The translations under genes and the position numbers were made by a program. Below, one piece after another: positions 8,390 to 15,501 of a DNA stretch of 47,452 bases (position 1 is its first letter; every line of letters begins with the position of its first letter). A model generated the notes under the pieces. The model made no database searches and was not told where the DNA came from. It saw nothing but the letters and a program-made list of their open reading frames with translations. This DNA is from Acidaminococcaceae bacterium (GTDB taxonomy: Bacteria; Bacillota; Negativicutes; Acidaminococcales; Acidaminococcaceae), in contig JAFZIG010000168.1 in the NCBI GenBank assembly GCA_017554485.1, positions 1 through 47,452 on the forward strand, in the 5' to 3' direction.

Positions 8390-9262
8390 TCAGTACAGCA
8401 TCCTTCTCCTGGGCCCGGCTTCCTGCATGATTTCTTTCAACGCATCCCTGTCTTTTTCCACAATGGCTTTCTTCCAACGCTCCAGCTGGTTCTGGTAATT
8501 CTCGATTTCCGCGATTACGTTGTCCCGGTTGGCAAGGAACAGATCGCTCCACAATTCCGGGTTGATATCCGCCACACGGGTGGCGTCCCGGAATCCGCCG
8601 GCGATAAAGTACTGTGTGTTTTCATTATAGGAAGCGCTGTTCACCAGCGCCACCGCCGTGATGTGGGGCAGGTCGCTGGTATAGGCAATGATCTTGTCGT
8701 GGTCTTCCATGGACACCTTAACGGAACGGGCACAGCCAAGAGCTTTTGCAAACTCTTCCAGCCACCGGACAGCTTCCGGTGAATTCTTCTCTGTAGGCAC
8801 GATAATATAATTGGAATTGTTGAAAATCGCAGCGTCCGACATTCCCAGACCGCTGCCCTGACGCCCCGCCATGGGGTGACCGGATATAAACTCACAGCCT
8901 GCCGGCAGCAGCTCCTGGATTTCCAGAGGCATCGTCCCCTTAACGCCGGTAGCGTCTGTCATCAGCATGCCTTCCCTGAAATTCCGCACGTTGTTCCGGA
9001 CAAAACTCATTACAGCTTCCGGATAGACACTGCAGATAATCACATCCGCCTCTTTCAGACTGCTGCCGTCCGCTTCCACCACTTCATCGATCATATTGGC
9101 GTTCAGGCAGGCACGGGCAATGCCGTGGCTGATGTCCATGCCCAGAATCTTCCTGACCTTCAGATTACGCAGGGCTTTTGCATAGGAACCGCCGATGAGC
9201 CCCAGACCGACTATGGCAAAGGTCAGCTCCCGCAAGGTTTTTTTCTGATATTTTTTACCCAT
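8390..9262 (-). CDS. tyrA: Prephenate dehydrogenase
   Basis: Oxidatively decarboxylates prephenate to 4-hydroxyphenylpyruvate, the precursor of tyrosine. The N-terminal Rossmann motif is GLGLIGGSYAKAL, and the SGHPMAGRQGSG active-site segment follows in mid-protein. I chose the ATG at 9262 (290 residues), which has AGAGG 6 bases upstream, over a start 13 codons earlier. No C-terminal ACT domain is visible, unlike many Bacillus-type TyrA proteins. Direct feedback by Tyr may therefore be weaker, which would fit Tyr control acting through the leader peptide upstream (inference). Confidence 0.93.
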   Translation of the reverse strand: MGKKYQKKTLRELTFAIVGLGLIGGSYAKALRNLKVRKILGMDISHGIARACLNANMIDEVVEADGSSLKEADVIICSVYPEAVMSFVRNNVRNFREGMLMTDATGVKGTMPLEIQELLPAGCEFISGHPMAGRQGSGLGMSDAAIFNNSNYIIVPTEKNSPEAVRWLEEFAKALGCARSVKVSMEDHDKIIAYTSDLPHITAVALVNSASYNENTQYFIAGGFRDATRVADINPELWSDLFLANRDNVIAEIENYQNQLERWKKAIVEKDRDALKEIMQEAGPRRRMLY

Positions 9263-9356
9263 ACCGTTCCTCTTCCCTTTGAGACAGTTCGAAATCTCCA
9301 AATCTTGTCCCTAATACACACTTCGTATAAAAACAGCCAGCTTATGTGTAATTAAT

Positions 9357-9362
9357 ATTATA
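9357..9362 (-). promoter_or_regulatory. Possible internal promoter between aroF and tyrA
   Basis: The 123-base gap holds TGATATAAT, an extended -10 (9362-9357 for TATAAT) just downstream of aroF. The -35 region is poor. It could give some transcription of tyrA-aroQ that bypasses the attenuator. Confidence 0.3.
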
Positions 9363-9385
9363 TCACTCAAAAGTTCTCTTATGAA

Positions 9386-10399
9386 TCATAAATCCCGTCC
9401 GATGATGCGGGCAATTCCTTTCAGTTCTCCCATCAGCTCTGCAAAGCGTTCCGGCTTCAATGACTGGGCCCCGTCGCACAGCGCTTTTTCCGGATCGTTA
9501 TGTACTTCGATGATCAGCCCGTCCGCCCCGACAGCGACTGCCGCCTTGGCCAGGGCGGGAACCATCCACCACAGTCCCGCCGCATGGCTGGGATCCACGA
9601 TGACCGGCAGATGGCTCAGTTTTTTGGCTGCGCAGACAGCGCTCAGATCCAGCGTATTACGGGTATATGTTTCATATGTACGGATGCCCCGCTCGCAGAG
9701 GATGACATTGGTATTGCCTTCCGCCATGATGTATTCCGCGCTCATGATCCATTCCTGTACCGTTGCTGCCAGGCCGCGTTTCAATAAAATTGGTTTGTTT
9801 GTCTTCCCCAGTTCTTTTAGCAGGGAATAATTCTGCATATTGCGGGCGCCTACCTGGATTAGGTCCACATCTTCCACGAAACGGTCCAAAACGTCGGCGC
9901 TCATGATTTCCGTAACGATTGGCAATCCGGTTTCCGCCTTTGCTTCTTTCAGCAGTTCCAGCCCAGGCATTCCCATACCCTGGAAAGAATACGGCGAAGT
10001 ACGCGGCTTGAACGCGCCGCCCCGCATCAGGTGCGCCCCTGCCATCTTCACGGATTTTGCCACACCGATAATCTGCTCTCTCGTTTCCACGCTGCAGGGG
10101 CCTGCGATGACCTGCATCTGCCTGTCGCCGATCTTCACGCCGCCCACATCAACAACAGTATCATCCGGATGAAAAACGCGGTTTGCCCGTTTGAAGGGTT
10201 CCTGAACCCGCATAACCTTTTCGATCCAGTTATTGACCATAATGTCATGGGGATTCAGGGTGCTGGTATCGCCCACAACACCCAGAATCGCATTCTGATT
10301 ACCGGTGCTCAGGTCAATCTTATAACCCTTGGCTTCCAGGCCGGCAATAATCTTATTTCTTTCTTCCACAGGGGCATTGGGTTTCATTACGATAATCAT
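9386..10399 (-). CDS. aroF: 3-deoxy-7-phosphoheptulonate (DAHP) synthase, type I-beta with regulatory domain
   Basis: Condenses phosphoenolpyruvate with erythrose-4-phosphate to give DAHP, the entry step of the shikimate pathway. Residues 1-70 form the ferredoxin-like regulatory domain (MIIVMKPNAP start) known from the Thermotoga enzyme. There it mediates Tyr/Phe inhibition. The barrel follows with VIAGPCSVE, RGGAFKPRTSPYSFQG, QVGARNMQN, KPILLKRG and VDPSHAAG, all typical. AAGGAGAG lies 10-12 bases before the ATG. This is the first structural gene after the leader peptide and attenuator, so it is the gene most directly controlled. The symbol aroF follows Firmicutes usage; aroG or aroH could also be applied. 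Confidence 0.95.
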   Translation of the reverse strand: MIIVMKPNAPVEERNKIIAGLEAKGYKIDLSTGNQNAILGVVGDTSTLNPHDIMVNNWIEKVMRVQEPFKRANRVFHPDDTVVDVGGVKIGDRQMQVIAGPCSVETREQIIGVAKSVKMAGAHLMRGGAFKPRTSPYSFQGMGMPGLELLKEAKAETGLPIVTEIMSADVLDRFVEDVDLIQVGARNMQNYSLLKELGKTNKPILLKRGLAATVQEWIMSAEYIMAEGNTNVILCERGIRTYETYTRNTLDLSAVCAAKKLSHLPVIVDPSHAAGLWWMVPALAKAAVAVGADGLIIEVHNDPEKALCDGAQSLKPERFAELMGELKGIARIIGRDL

Positions 10400-10538
10400 G
10401 GTGAACGCACTCTCCTTATTTTATATATGAGTTTTAATAAAACGCTTTGACAATGGAAGCATCTACATGCTTACGGATAAAGGCACTCGCGCTTCCAAAT
10501 GATGCGACGACCAATGTTTCAGGGTTGACAGACTAAAC

Positions 10539-10566
10539 AAAAAAGCGGGCTCGTAAAAGAGCCCGC
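10539..10566 (-). terminator. Intrinsic terminator of the aro attenuator
   Basis: The minus strand reads GCGGGCTC-TTTTAC-GAGCCCGC followed by six T: a perfect 8-bp GC-rich stem (10566-10559 with 10552-10545) and a U-tract (10544-10539). It lies between the leader peptide stop and aroF, not after a full gene, so it must be read through for the cluster to be expressed. Confidence 0.85.
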
Positions 10567-10654
10567 CTGTTTCCGGTTGGCAGCCGTGGAATCATCCCCG
10601 GCTTTTTTCTGTTTACGATTCTATGCTTTCTTCTGTTTTTCCCATGCAAACCGG
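10545..10654 (-). promoter_or_regulatory. Attenuator with alternative RNA pairings upstream of aroF
   Basis: Four segments can be read. Segment 1 (10654-10645, CCGGTTTGCA) overlaps codons 25-27 of the leader peptide. It pairs with segment 2 (10582-10573, TGCCAACCGG), nine pairs with one mismatch. Segment 2 (CTGCC, 10583-10579) can instead pair with GGCGG (10567-10563), which contains the terminator's 5' arm. The terminator pairs segments 3 and 4. A ribosome stalled on the Tyr codons just before segment 1 would mask it and favour the 2:3 antiterminator. An extra hairpin AGCCG...CGGCT (10603-10582) lies between. Pairings were found by eye. Confidence 0.7.
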
Positions 10655-10725
10655 CCATAGTCGTAATAATAGCTATAGCTAAAGGGGAAAACATGTTCAG
10701 CTGCAAACATAGAAGTCGTATTCAT
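10621..10725 (-). CDS. Tyr/Phe-rich leader peptide of the aromatic operon
   Basis: A 34-codon ORF (ATG 10725, TAG 10621) lies between a promoter and the terminator preceding aroF. Its core, FPFSYSYYYDYGRFAW, has nine aromatic residues out of sixteen: five Tyr within seven codons (17, 19, 20, 21, 23), Phe at 13, 15 and 26, and Trp at 28. A TAGGTG Shine-Dalgarno precedes the ATG by about 6 bases. This is the architecture of pheL/trpL-type leader peptides, where ribosome stalling on scarce charged tRNA prevents termination. The dense Tyr run sits immediately before the RNA segment that would have to be masked, so Tyr is the likely main signal and Phe secondary. The peptide itself probably has no other role. 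Confidence 0.85.
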   Translation of the reverse strand: MNTTSMFAAEHVFPFSYSYYYDYGRFAWEKQKKA

Positions 10726-10762
10726 CGTCGCACCTACATAGTAACAACTGTTTACCACAGCC

Positions 10763-10807
10763 ATTATAATATAGTAACAGTGTAAACCTATTTAATAATC
10801 CAGTCAA
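10763..10807 (-). promoter_or_regulatory. Promoter region of the aromatic operon leader
   Basis: Two overlapping possibilities exist. TTGACT (10807-10802) with TACACT (10784-10779) has 17-base spacing. A perfect TATAAT (10768-10763) lies further down but with a poor -35. Either gives a short 5' end before the leader peptide at 10725. Confidence 0.6.
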
Positions 10808-10828
10808 GCAGCACTTGTGTAAGCAATG

Positions 10829-10842
10829 TTACAACTTTGTAA
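10829..10842. promoter_or_regulatory. Palindrome TTACAA-CT-TTGTAA upstream of the aro promoter
   Basis: Perfect 6-base arms with a 2-base centre sit about 22 bases upstream of the TTGACT -35 box, in the gap after the LTA-synthase-like gene. This is an operator-like position. It does not match the E. coli TyrR box, which has TGTAAA and TTTACA six bases apart. The protein that might bind is unknown. Confidence 0.35.
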
Positions 10843-10886
10843 GACTAAATGATATAGGTCGGGGAAAAGCTGTAAACGTTACGGTT

Positions 10887-12941
10887 CTACCTATCTACAG
10901 GCAGACCGCTCACATAATAGGTGTACATGACGAAATTTGCTAAAGCATCTTCATACTCATACTGTGGGTAAGGTTCGTCTATTTTATCCACAAACTGCAT
11001 TTCCCGGCTGAAATAATAAGCCTTGTCTCCAAAAAAGCCCAAAGCGCAGTCCGGTTCCGAATACTGCTGCAGCAGATTCCTTCCAAAAAAGCGTTCCGGC
11101 GGTCGGATGCCCTGCAGGCACAAAAGGGTAGGCGCAATATCAATCTGGGAACTGTAAGCGCTGTTATCCAGGTTTTCCAGAGGCGCCAGGTTTTTGGATA
11201 CAAAAATCAGGGGAATTGGTGCGATATTGAGCCGATCTTTTTCATTTTTTACAAGCTGCATATATTCCCCTCCGGAATGGGGATTGTGGTCACTGGTAAT
11301 GATAAACAGAGTCCGGTCATCCATAAGCCCCGCTTCTTCCGTTGCTTTAAAAAAGTCCCGCAGTGTACAGTCCACCCAGTACATGCCGTGAATCGTCACG
11401 ATCTGATTGTCCCGGAAAGTCTCCGGCGTATCAGCCCACCTGGTTGCGTAATAGGGGTAGGGCTGGTGCATATCTAATGTCTTGGTCACATAGAAATACT
11501 TCTGCCCTTTCAGCTTCTTCAACTGTTCCAGGGTCCGCCGGTACATCTCGTCATTATGGAAGCCCCAGCCGGAAGCACCGGCATAGCCTGCTTTTTCCAA
11601 ATCTTCCCTGGCTTCGTAATGAGCCATGCCAAACTGTTCGGTATACTGCCGGAACTCATGGTTATAATAGCGGCTGGACGCGCTCTGGAAGTAACCGTCA
11701 TATCCATTCGCCTGCATGCTTCGGAAAAGGGAAGGTTTATCATTACCATCCACATCCCCGTCAAACAGTAACTGGGAACGGAAAAGCGCGTTCAGGCCTT
11801 CCGTGGTCGGCACGGCAGAGGCATAATAATTGTCAATACGCGGATATCTCTTTAACAGGGAATCAAGATACGGGGTAGCTTCTGCCGGAATAAATTTATT
11901 ATAGAAATGAATATAATCCCGGTGTACCGATTCCAGCACCAGCATTACGATGCGGTCATAGGCCGGAGCCGGTAACGGACGGGAAGTCTGCTTCCGCATG
12001 ACCCCCAGTTTGTACATCCATTCTTTGTCTTTTTCCGTCAGTTCCTTTTTCTTGTGCTGGGCGGTACTTATCACTTCTTCTTTGTTGAATATTGCTTTGC
12101 TGACAACATTCAAAGCAATGGGGGTCACCAGCATATCCCTGTATTCCCGGCGGCTCTTTTCCACCTGCTCCTCGCTCCATAAGCCGGCTTCGTGCAAGGC
12201 ATATAAGCCCAGCTGGCTGCCAAAGTAATACAGCAGGTTAAAGAGGACCGTACAACCCAGGACCGCAGCCAACTTCCATGCTGCCTTTGATTTTTTCTGT
12301 TCCGGCACCGGAACCCGAAACAGCAGGATGATCGCCAGAAGGCAGCCGGCAATTTTCAGAAGCTGTATTTTGGAAAATGAAGATATGACTCCTTCAATAG
12401 CGTAAACATTAAAATTACGGAAAAACACTGCCTGCACATGCATGGAAGTCTGCCAGAAATAGATAATATCCATCAGTGTCAGCAGGGCACAGAAAAAGTA
12501 CACAACAAAAAACAATAACCTTCTGCCCTTTGACGGGTTCCGGTAATACCAAAGGGCAACCAGAACAACAGGCAGGATATTATTCACCAGACCTGCCAGG
12601 ATTCCCAGCACAGTTAAAAAATAGGGATCCAGGGCCAGGTTATTATGCATGTAACAGGCAAAACCAAGATAGGCAGCACCTAAAACAATTGCAGGAAAAT
12701 ACATCTGCAGCAGACTGGGAATCCGTTTCCGGCACAAAAAAGACAGGTACCCTACAGCGAGAATCACTGCATCCCTCAATAACACGTTAATCAGCGTTTC
12801 CCAATAATCACTCTCAGGAAACGGAGTGATTCCCGCAAAAAGCATGCGGGCATGCTCTTCCTCCCAAAAGTAAATGGCGCCTGCAATTATAACAAAAAAC
12901 AGCAGAACGCCAATTCGATTTTGATCTTGTTTCCAATCCAT
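10887..12941 (-). CDS. LTA-synthase / phosphoethanolamine-transferase-like membrane sulfatase-fold protein
   Basis: A 684-residue inner-membrane enzyme of the alkaline phosphatase/sulfatase superfamily. Residues 1-245 hold about six or seven membrane helices. The extracytoplasmic catalytic domain starts near 325. LESVHRDYI (336-344) supplies metal ligands, VPTTEGLNAL carries the probable catalytic Thr (379/380), and DMHQPYPY and TSDHNPHSGG are the later metal/substrate motifs. LtaS, OpgB and EptA relatives move phosphoglycerol or phosphoethanolamine from a phospholipid to a glycan or lipid A, leaving diacylglycerol. The acceptor is not evident here. LPS core or lipid A is plausible given the neighbouring hldE and LptD-like genes. 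The diacylglycerol kinase upstream fits recycling of the by-product. Confidence 0.75.
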   Translation of the reverse strand: MDWKQDQNRIGVLLFFVIIAGAIYFWEEEHARMLFAGITPFPESDYWETLINVLLRDAVILAVGYLSFLCRKRIPSLLQMYFPAIVLGAAYLGFACYMHNNLALDPYFLTVLGILAGLVNNILPVVLVALWYYRNPSKGRRLLFFVVYFFCALLTLMDIIYFWQTSMHVQAVFFRNFNVYAIEGVISSFSKIQLLKIAGCLLAIILLFRVPVPEQKKSKAAWKLAAVLGCTVLFNLLYYFGSQLGLYALHEAGLWSEEQVEKSRREYRDMLVTPIALNVVSKAIFNKEEVISTAQHKKKELTEKDKEWMYKLGVMRKQTSRPLPAPAYDRIVMLVLESVHRDYIHFYNKFIPAEATPYLDSLLKRYPRIDNYYASAVPTTEGLNALFRSQLLFDGDVDGNDKPSLFRSMQANGYDGYFQSASSRYYNHEFRQYTEQFGMAHYEAREDLEKAGYAGASGWGFHNDEMYRRTLEQLKKLKGQKYFYVTKTLDMHQPYPYYATRWADTPETFRDNQIVTIHGMYWVDCTLRDFFKATEEAGLMDDRTLFIITSDHNPHSGGEYMQLVKNEKDRLNIAPIPLIFVSKNLAPLENLDNSAYSSQIDIAPTLLCLQGIRPPERFFGRNLLQQYSEPDCALGFFGDKAYYFSREMQFVDKIDEPYPQYEYEDALANFVMYTYYVSGLPVDR

Positions 12942-13058
12942 ACGGATACCTGCCTGAAATCAGTTTAATACAAAAATAAAACGCAAAAGCCCGGTCCGCA
13001 GTTACAAAACACTAACATGTTTATCTGTCTGTAAGCCAAAAGATAAGCCTGTTTCGCT

Positions 13059-14006
13059 TTACGGAATAAATAAAAGAGGTTCTTCCATAATATCCAGCTT
13101 TAACGGTGTAGCCGCCACCACGTCCCCGTCCAGTTCCACAGGGAATTCTTCCATGATGTTCACTGACTCGACCTCAATTTTCTTGGCCCGGCGGCAAAGG
13201 ATCCCTTTATCCAGATTTAAACTCTCTAATGCAATCAGAGAAGCATATTTCAGGATGTCTGCCCTCTTATTGCCGGGGAAAACTGCCACATGAAGAAAAG
13301 GTGAAGACAGGGAGGCCTCTGGAAACAGGTTGTACCTGCCGGCATAGTACCGGCTTTTTCCTACTATTAAGGAGGAACCGGAATGCCATTTCTGCTCGTC
13401 TTCAAAACGTACCCGGAATGCATAACGCCAGTCACTGAAAACCAGTTCCCTGCGGATAAGCTGCGTGCCTTGCAGCACATACGCAAATTTATTCAGCAAT
13501 CTCTTTTGCGCTGCACCCACATTATCTACTACAAGGGAGTCAAAACCTACACTGGCTACAGTAAGAAAAAGGTTTCCATTAGCCCGGGCCGTATAAAACG
13601 GATACACATGTCCTTTTAAAGCACGGTATACCCAGCGTATCGGTTCATTACGCAAAGACATCTCTTTGGCAATCAGATTTACTGTACCGGCCGGGAACAC
13701 ACTGATATACGGACGATAATCCAGCCGCAACATATCTTCTACAAAAGCGCGGATCGTTCCGTCACCTCCGGCAATGATTACCCAGTCACATTTTTCATCG
13801 GCTGCCCTTTTTGCCAGTTCCGGCATCTGCTCAAAATACCGGACATCCAGTAGTTTTATTTCCGCATCCAACTCCTGCTTCAGCAGTTTATACACCTCAT
13901 TGATACGGGACATCATGCTGGCAAAGAACTGCCTGCCCGAATACCGGTTATAAAGGATAAAGACTTTTTTAAACTGTCTTACATCTATCTGATCCAGCGG
14001 CTGCAT
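13059..14006 (-). CDS. Diacylglycerol kinase family lipid kinase
   Basis: A 315-residue soluble lipid kinase of the DgkB/YegS type. The ATP-binding signature GGDGT (80-84) and the following FPAGTVNLIAKEM segment are present, along with the C-terminal FPVELDGD motif. Such enzymes phosphorylate diacylglycerol to phosphatidic acid. The ATG at 14006 has GGGAGG 7 bases upstream and overlaps the end of hldE by 38 bases, so the two are co-translated. The placement just before a transferase predicted to release diacylglycerol supports a recycling role. Some family members instead act on sphingoid or other lipids, so the substrate is not certain. Confidence 0.85.
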   Translation of the reverse strand: MQPLDQIDVRQFKKVFILYNRYSGRQFFASMMSRINEVYKLLKQELDAEIKLLDVRYFEQMPELAKRAADEKCDWVIIAGGDGTIRAFVEDMLRLDYRPYISVFPAGTVNLIAKEMSLRNEPIRWVYRALKGHVYPFYTARANGNLFLTVASVGFDSLVVDNVGAAQKRLLNKFAYVLQGTQLIRRELVFSDWRYAFRVRFEDEQKWHSGSSLIVGKSRYYAGRYNLFPEASLSSPFLHVAVFPGNKRADILKYASLIALESLNLDKGILCRRAKKIEVESVNIMEEFPVELDGDVVAATPLKLDIMEEPLLFIP

Positions 14007-15486
14007 CCGCAGTCCTCCCTACACTCCGGCTGGTTATCCGTTTTATCAGTTCCTCTGTGGAATATCCTGCTTCAACGTCAATCTTTTCTACTTTTCCTGC
14101 GTAGTCATGCCCCGCCACCTGCTCAAGACGATACTTTCCACTAACCACTAAAATATCCGGACGAATCGTTTTAATCAGTTTAGCCGGTGTATCTTCATGG
14201 AAGATGACCACTGCATCCACACAGGCAAGGGAAGCCAGGACCCTGGCCCGGTCTAACTCATGGATTACAGGCCAAGGTTCCCCCCTCAGATGCCGCACTG
14301 AATCATCGGAGTTCAGGCCCACAATCAAACGCCTGCCCAATTTGGCCGCTTTTTCCAGATAGGAAACATGCCCTACATGCAGAATATCGAAACATCCATT
14401 AGTGAAGACGATTTCTTCCCCACCCCTGTGCCAGATTTTTGCCAGATTTGCAATCTCTTTCCAGGAAAGAACCCGGAAGCCATATCCCAGCTTTCGTTCT
14501 TCGTCAAGCAAATCCTGTAACAGTTCATCCCGATGCACCCGGTATGCACCTACCTTGCCCACCACAATACCAGCTGCCCGGTTCGCCATGTATATCGCTT
14601 CAGACAACGGTAATCCACCCGCAACCGCTGCTATTAATGCCGCAGCCGCCGTATCCCCGGCTCCGGAAACATCAAACACCTCCAGAGGAGAAGCCGGACT
14701 GTGGATCACTGTCCTCTTTTCGCCAACCAGCGTCATCCCTTTTTCACTTCGGGTCACTACTACGTTTTTAATCCGGTAACGTTCCCTCGCCATCTGTGCG
14801 ATCTGCAATACCGGCCCGTCCTCATTGGAAACCGTCTGGCCTGCCGCCTCCCACAAATCTTTTAAGCTTGGCATAATAAATGTACAGCCTTCATACTTCT
14901 CCCAGTGGGGACCCTTAGGGTCTACCAGTACCGGAATATGGTGTGCATCCGCCATGCGAATCACCCACTGGCAGAATGACTCAGAGCATACGCCTTTGGC
15001 ATAATCCGATACGGCAATGCCGTCCAGCCCTTTTTCCATTAACTCCAGCAGCCACTGTTTGATATGGTCCGCCTCTTCCGGATATAAGCCACCCACTTCT
15101 TCAAAGTCCAGCCGCAACATCTGCTGATGAGATCCTAAAATGCGCATCTTGGTAATGGTAGAACGGTAACGGGACTTCACCAGACCGCTGAAATCAATGT
15201 CATCTTTGGCAAGTAATTCTTCCAGGATTTTACGATTATCGTCATCTCCCGTGATGCCGCCCACATAGACGCAGCAGCCCAGATTTGCCAGATTGGCGGC
15301 TACGTTCGCCGCACCACCCGGCACTGATCTGACTTTTTTGACATGATTCACAGGCACCGGCGCTTCCTGGGAAATGCGCTTAACCTCTCCGTAAAAGTAT
15401 CTGTCTACCATTACATCGCCGATAACGGCAATACGCAGGTTCTGCAGTTTTTCCGCTACAAAAGTCGTACATTTCATGTCACTCAT
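13969..15486 (-). CDS. hldE: Bifunctional heptose 7-phosphate kinase / heptose 1-phosphate adenylyltransferase
   Basis: Makes the ADP-heptose precursor of the LPS inner core. An N-terminal PfkB-type kinase domain (about 1-330) has GGAANVAANLA and the GAGDTAAAALIA catalytic motif. A C-terminal nucleotidyltransferase domain (about 345-480) has TNGCFDILHVGH. At 505 residues it is slightly longer than the 477-residue E. coli enzyme, with about 25 extra C-terminal residues that overlap the next gene. It lies 15 bases after the LptD-like gene. Together with waaA it indicates a heptose- and Kdo-containing LPS. Confidence 0.95.
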   Translation of the reverse strand: MSDMKCTTFVAEKLQNLRIAVIGDVMVDRYFYGEVKRISQEAPVPVNHVKKVRSVPGGAANVAANLANLGCCVYVGGITGDDDNRKILEELLAKDDIDFSGLVKSRYRSTITKMRILGSHQQMLRLDFEEVGGLYPEEADHIKQWLLELMEKGLDGIAVSDYAKGVCSESFCQWVIRMADAHHIPVLVDPKGPHWEKYEGCTFIMPSLKDLWEAAGQTVSNEDGPVLQIAQMARERYRIKNVVVTRSEKGMTLVGEKRTVIHSPASPLEVFDVSGAGDTAAAALIAAVAGGLPLSEAIYMANRAAGIVVGKVGAYRVHRDELLQDLLDEERKLGYGFRVLSWKEIANLAKIWHRGGEEIVFTNGCFDILHVGHVSYLEKAAKLGRRLIVGLNSDDSVRHLRGEPWPVIHELDRARVLASLACVDAVVIFHEDTPAKLIKTIRPDILVVSGKYRLEQVAGHDYAGKVEKIDVEAGYSTEELIKRITSRSVGRTADAAAGSDRCKTV

Positions 15487-15501
15487 GATCCACCAGCTTA
15501 T

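Noticed and set aside
10741..10800. E. coli-type TyrR box
   Set aside because: TGTAAA and TTTAC words occur but not as TGTAAA-N6-TTTACA.
10400..10886. T-box riboswitch upstream of aroF
   Set aside because: No T-box sequence (AGGGTGGNACCGCG-like) or stem I was found; the leader peptide and terminator explain the region better.
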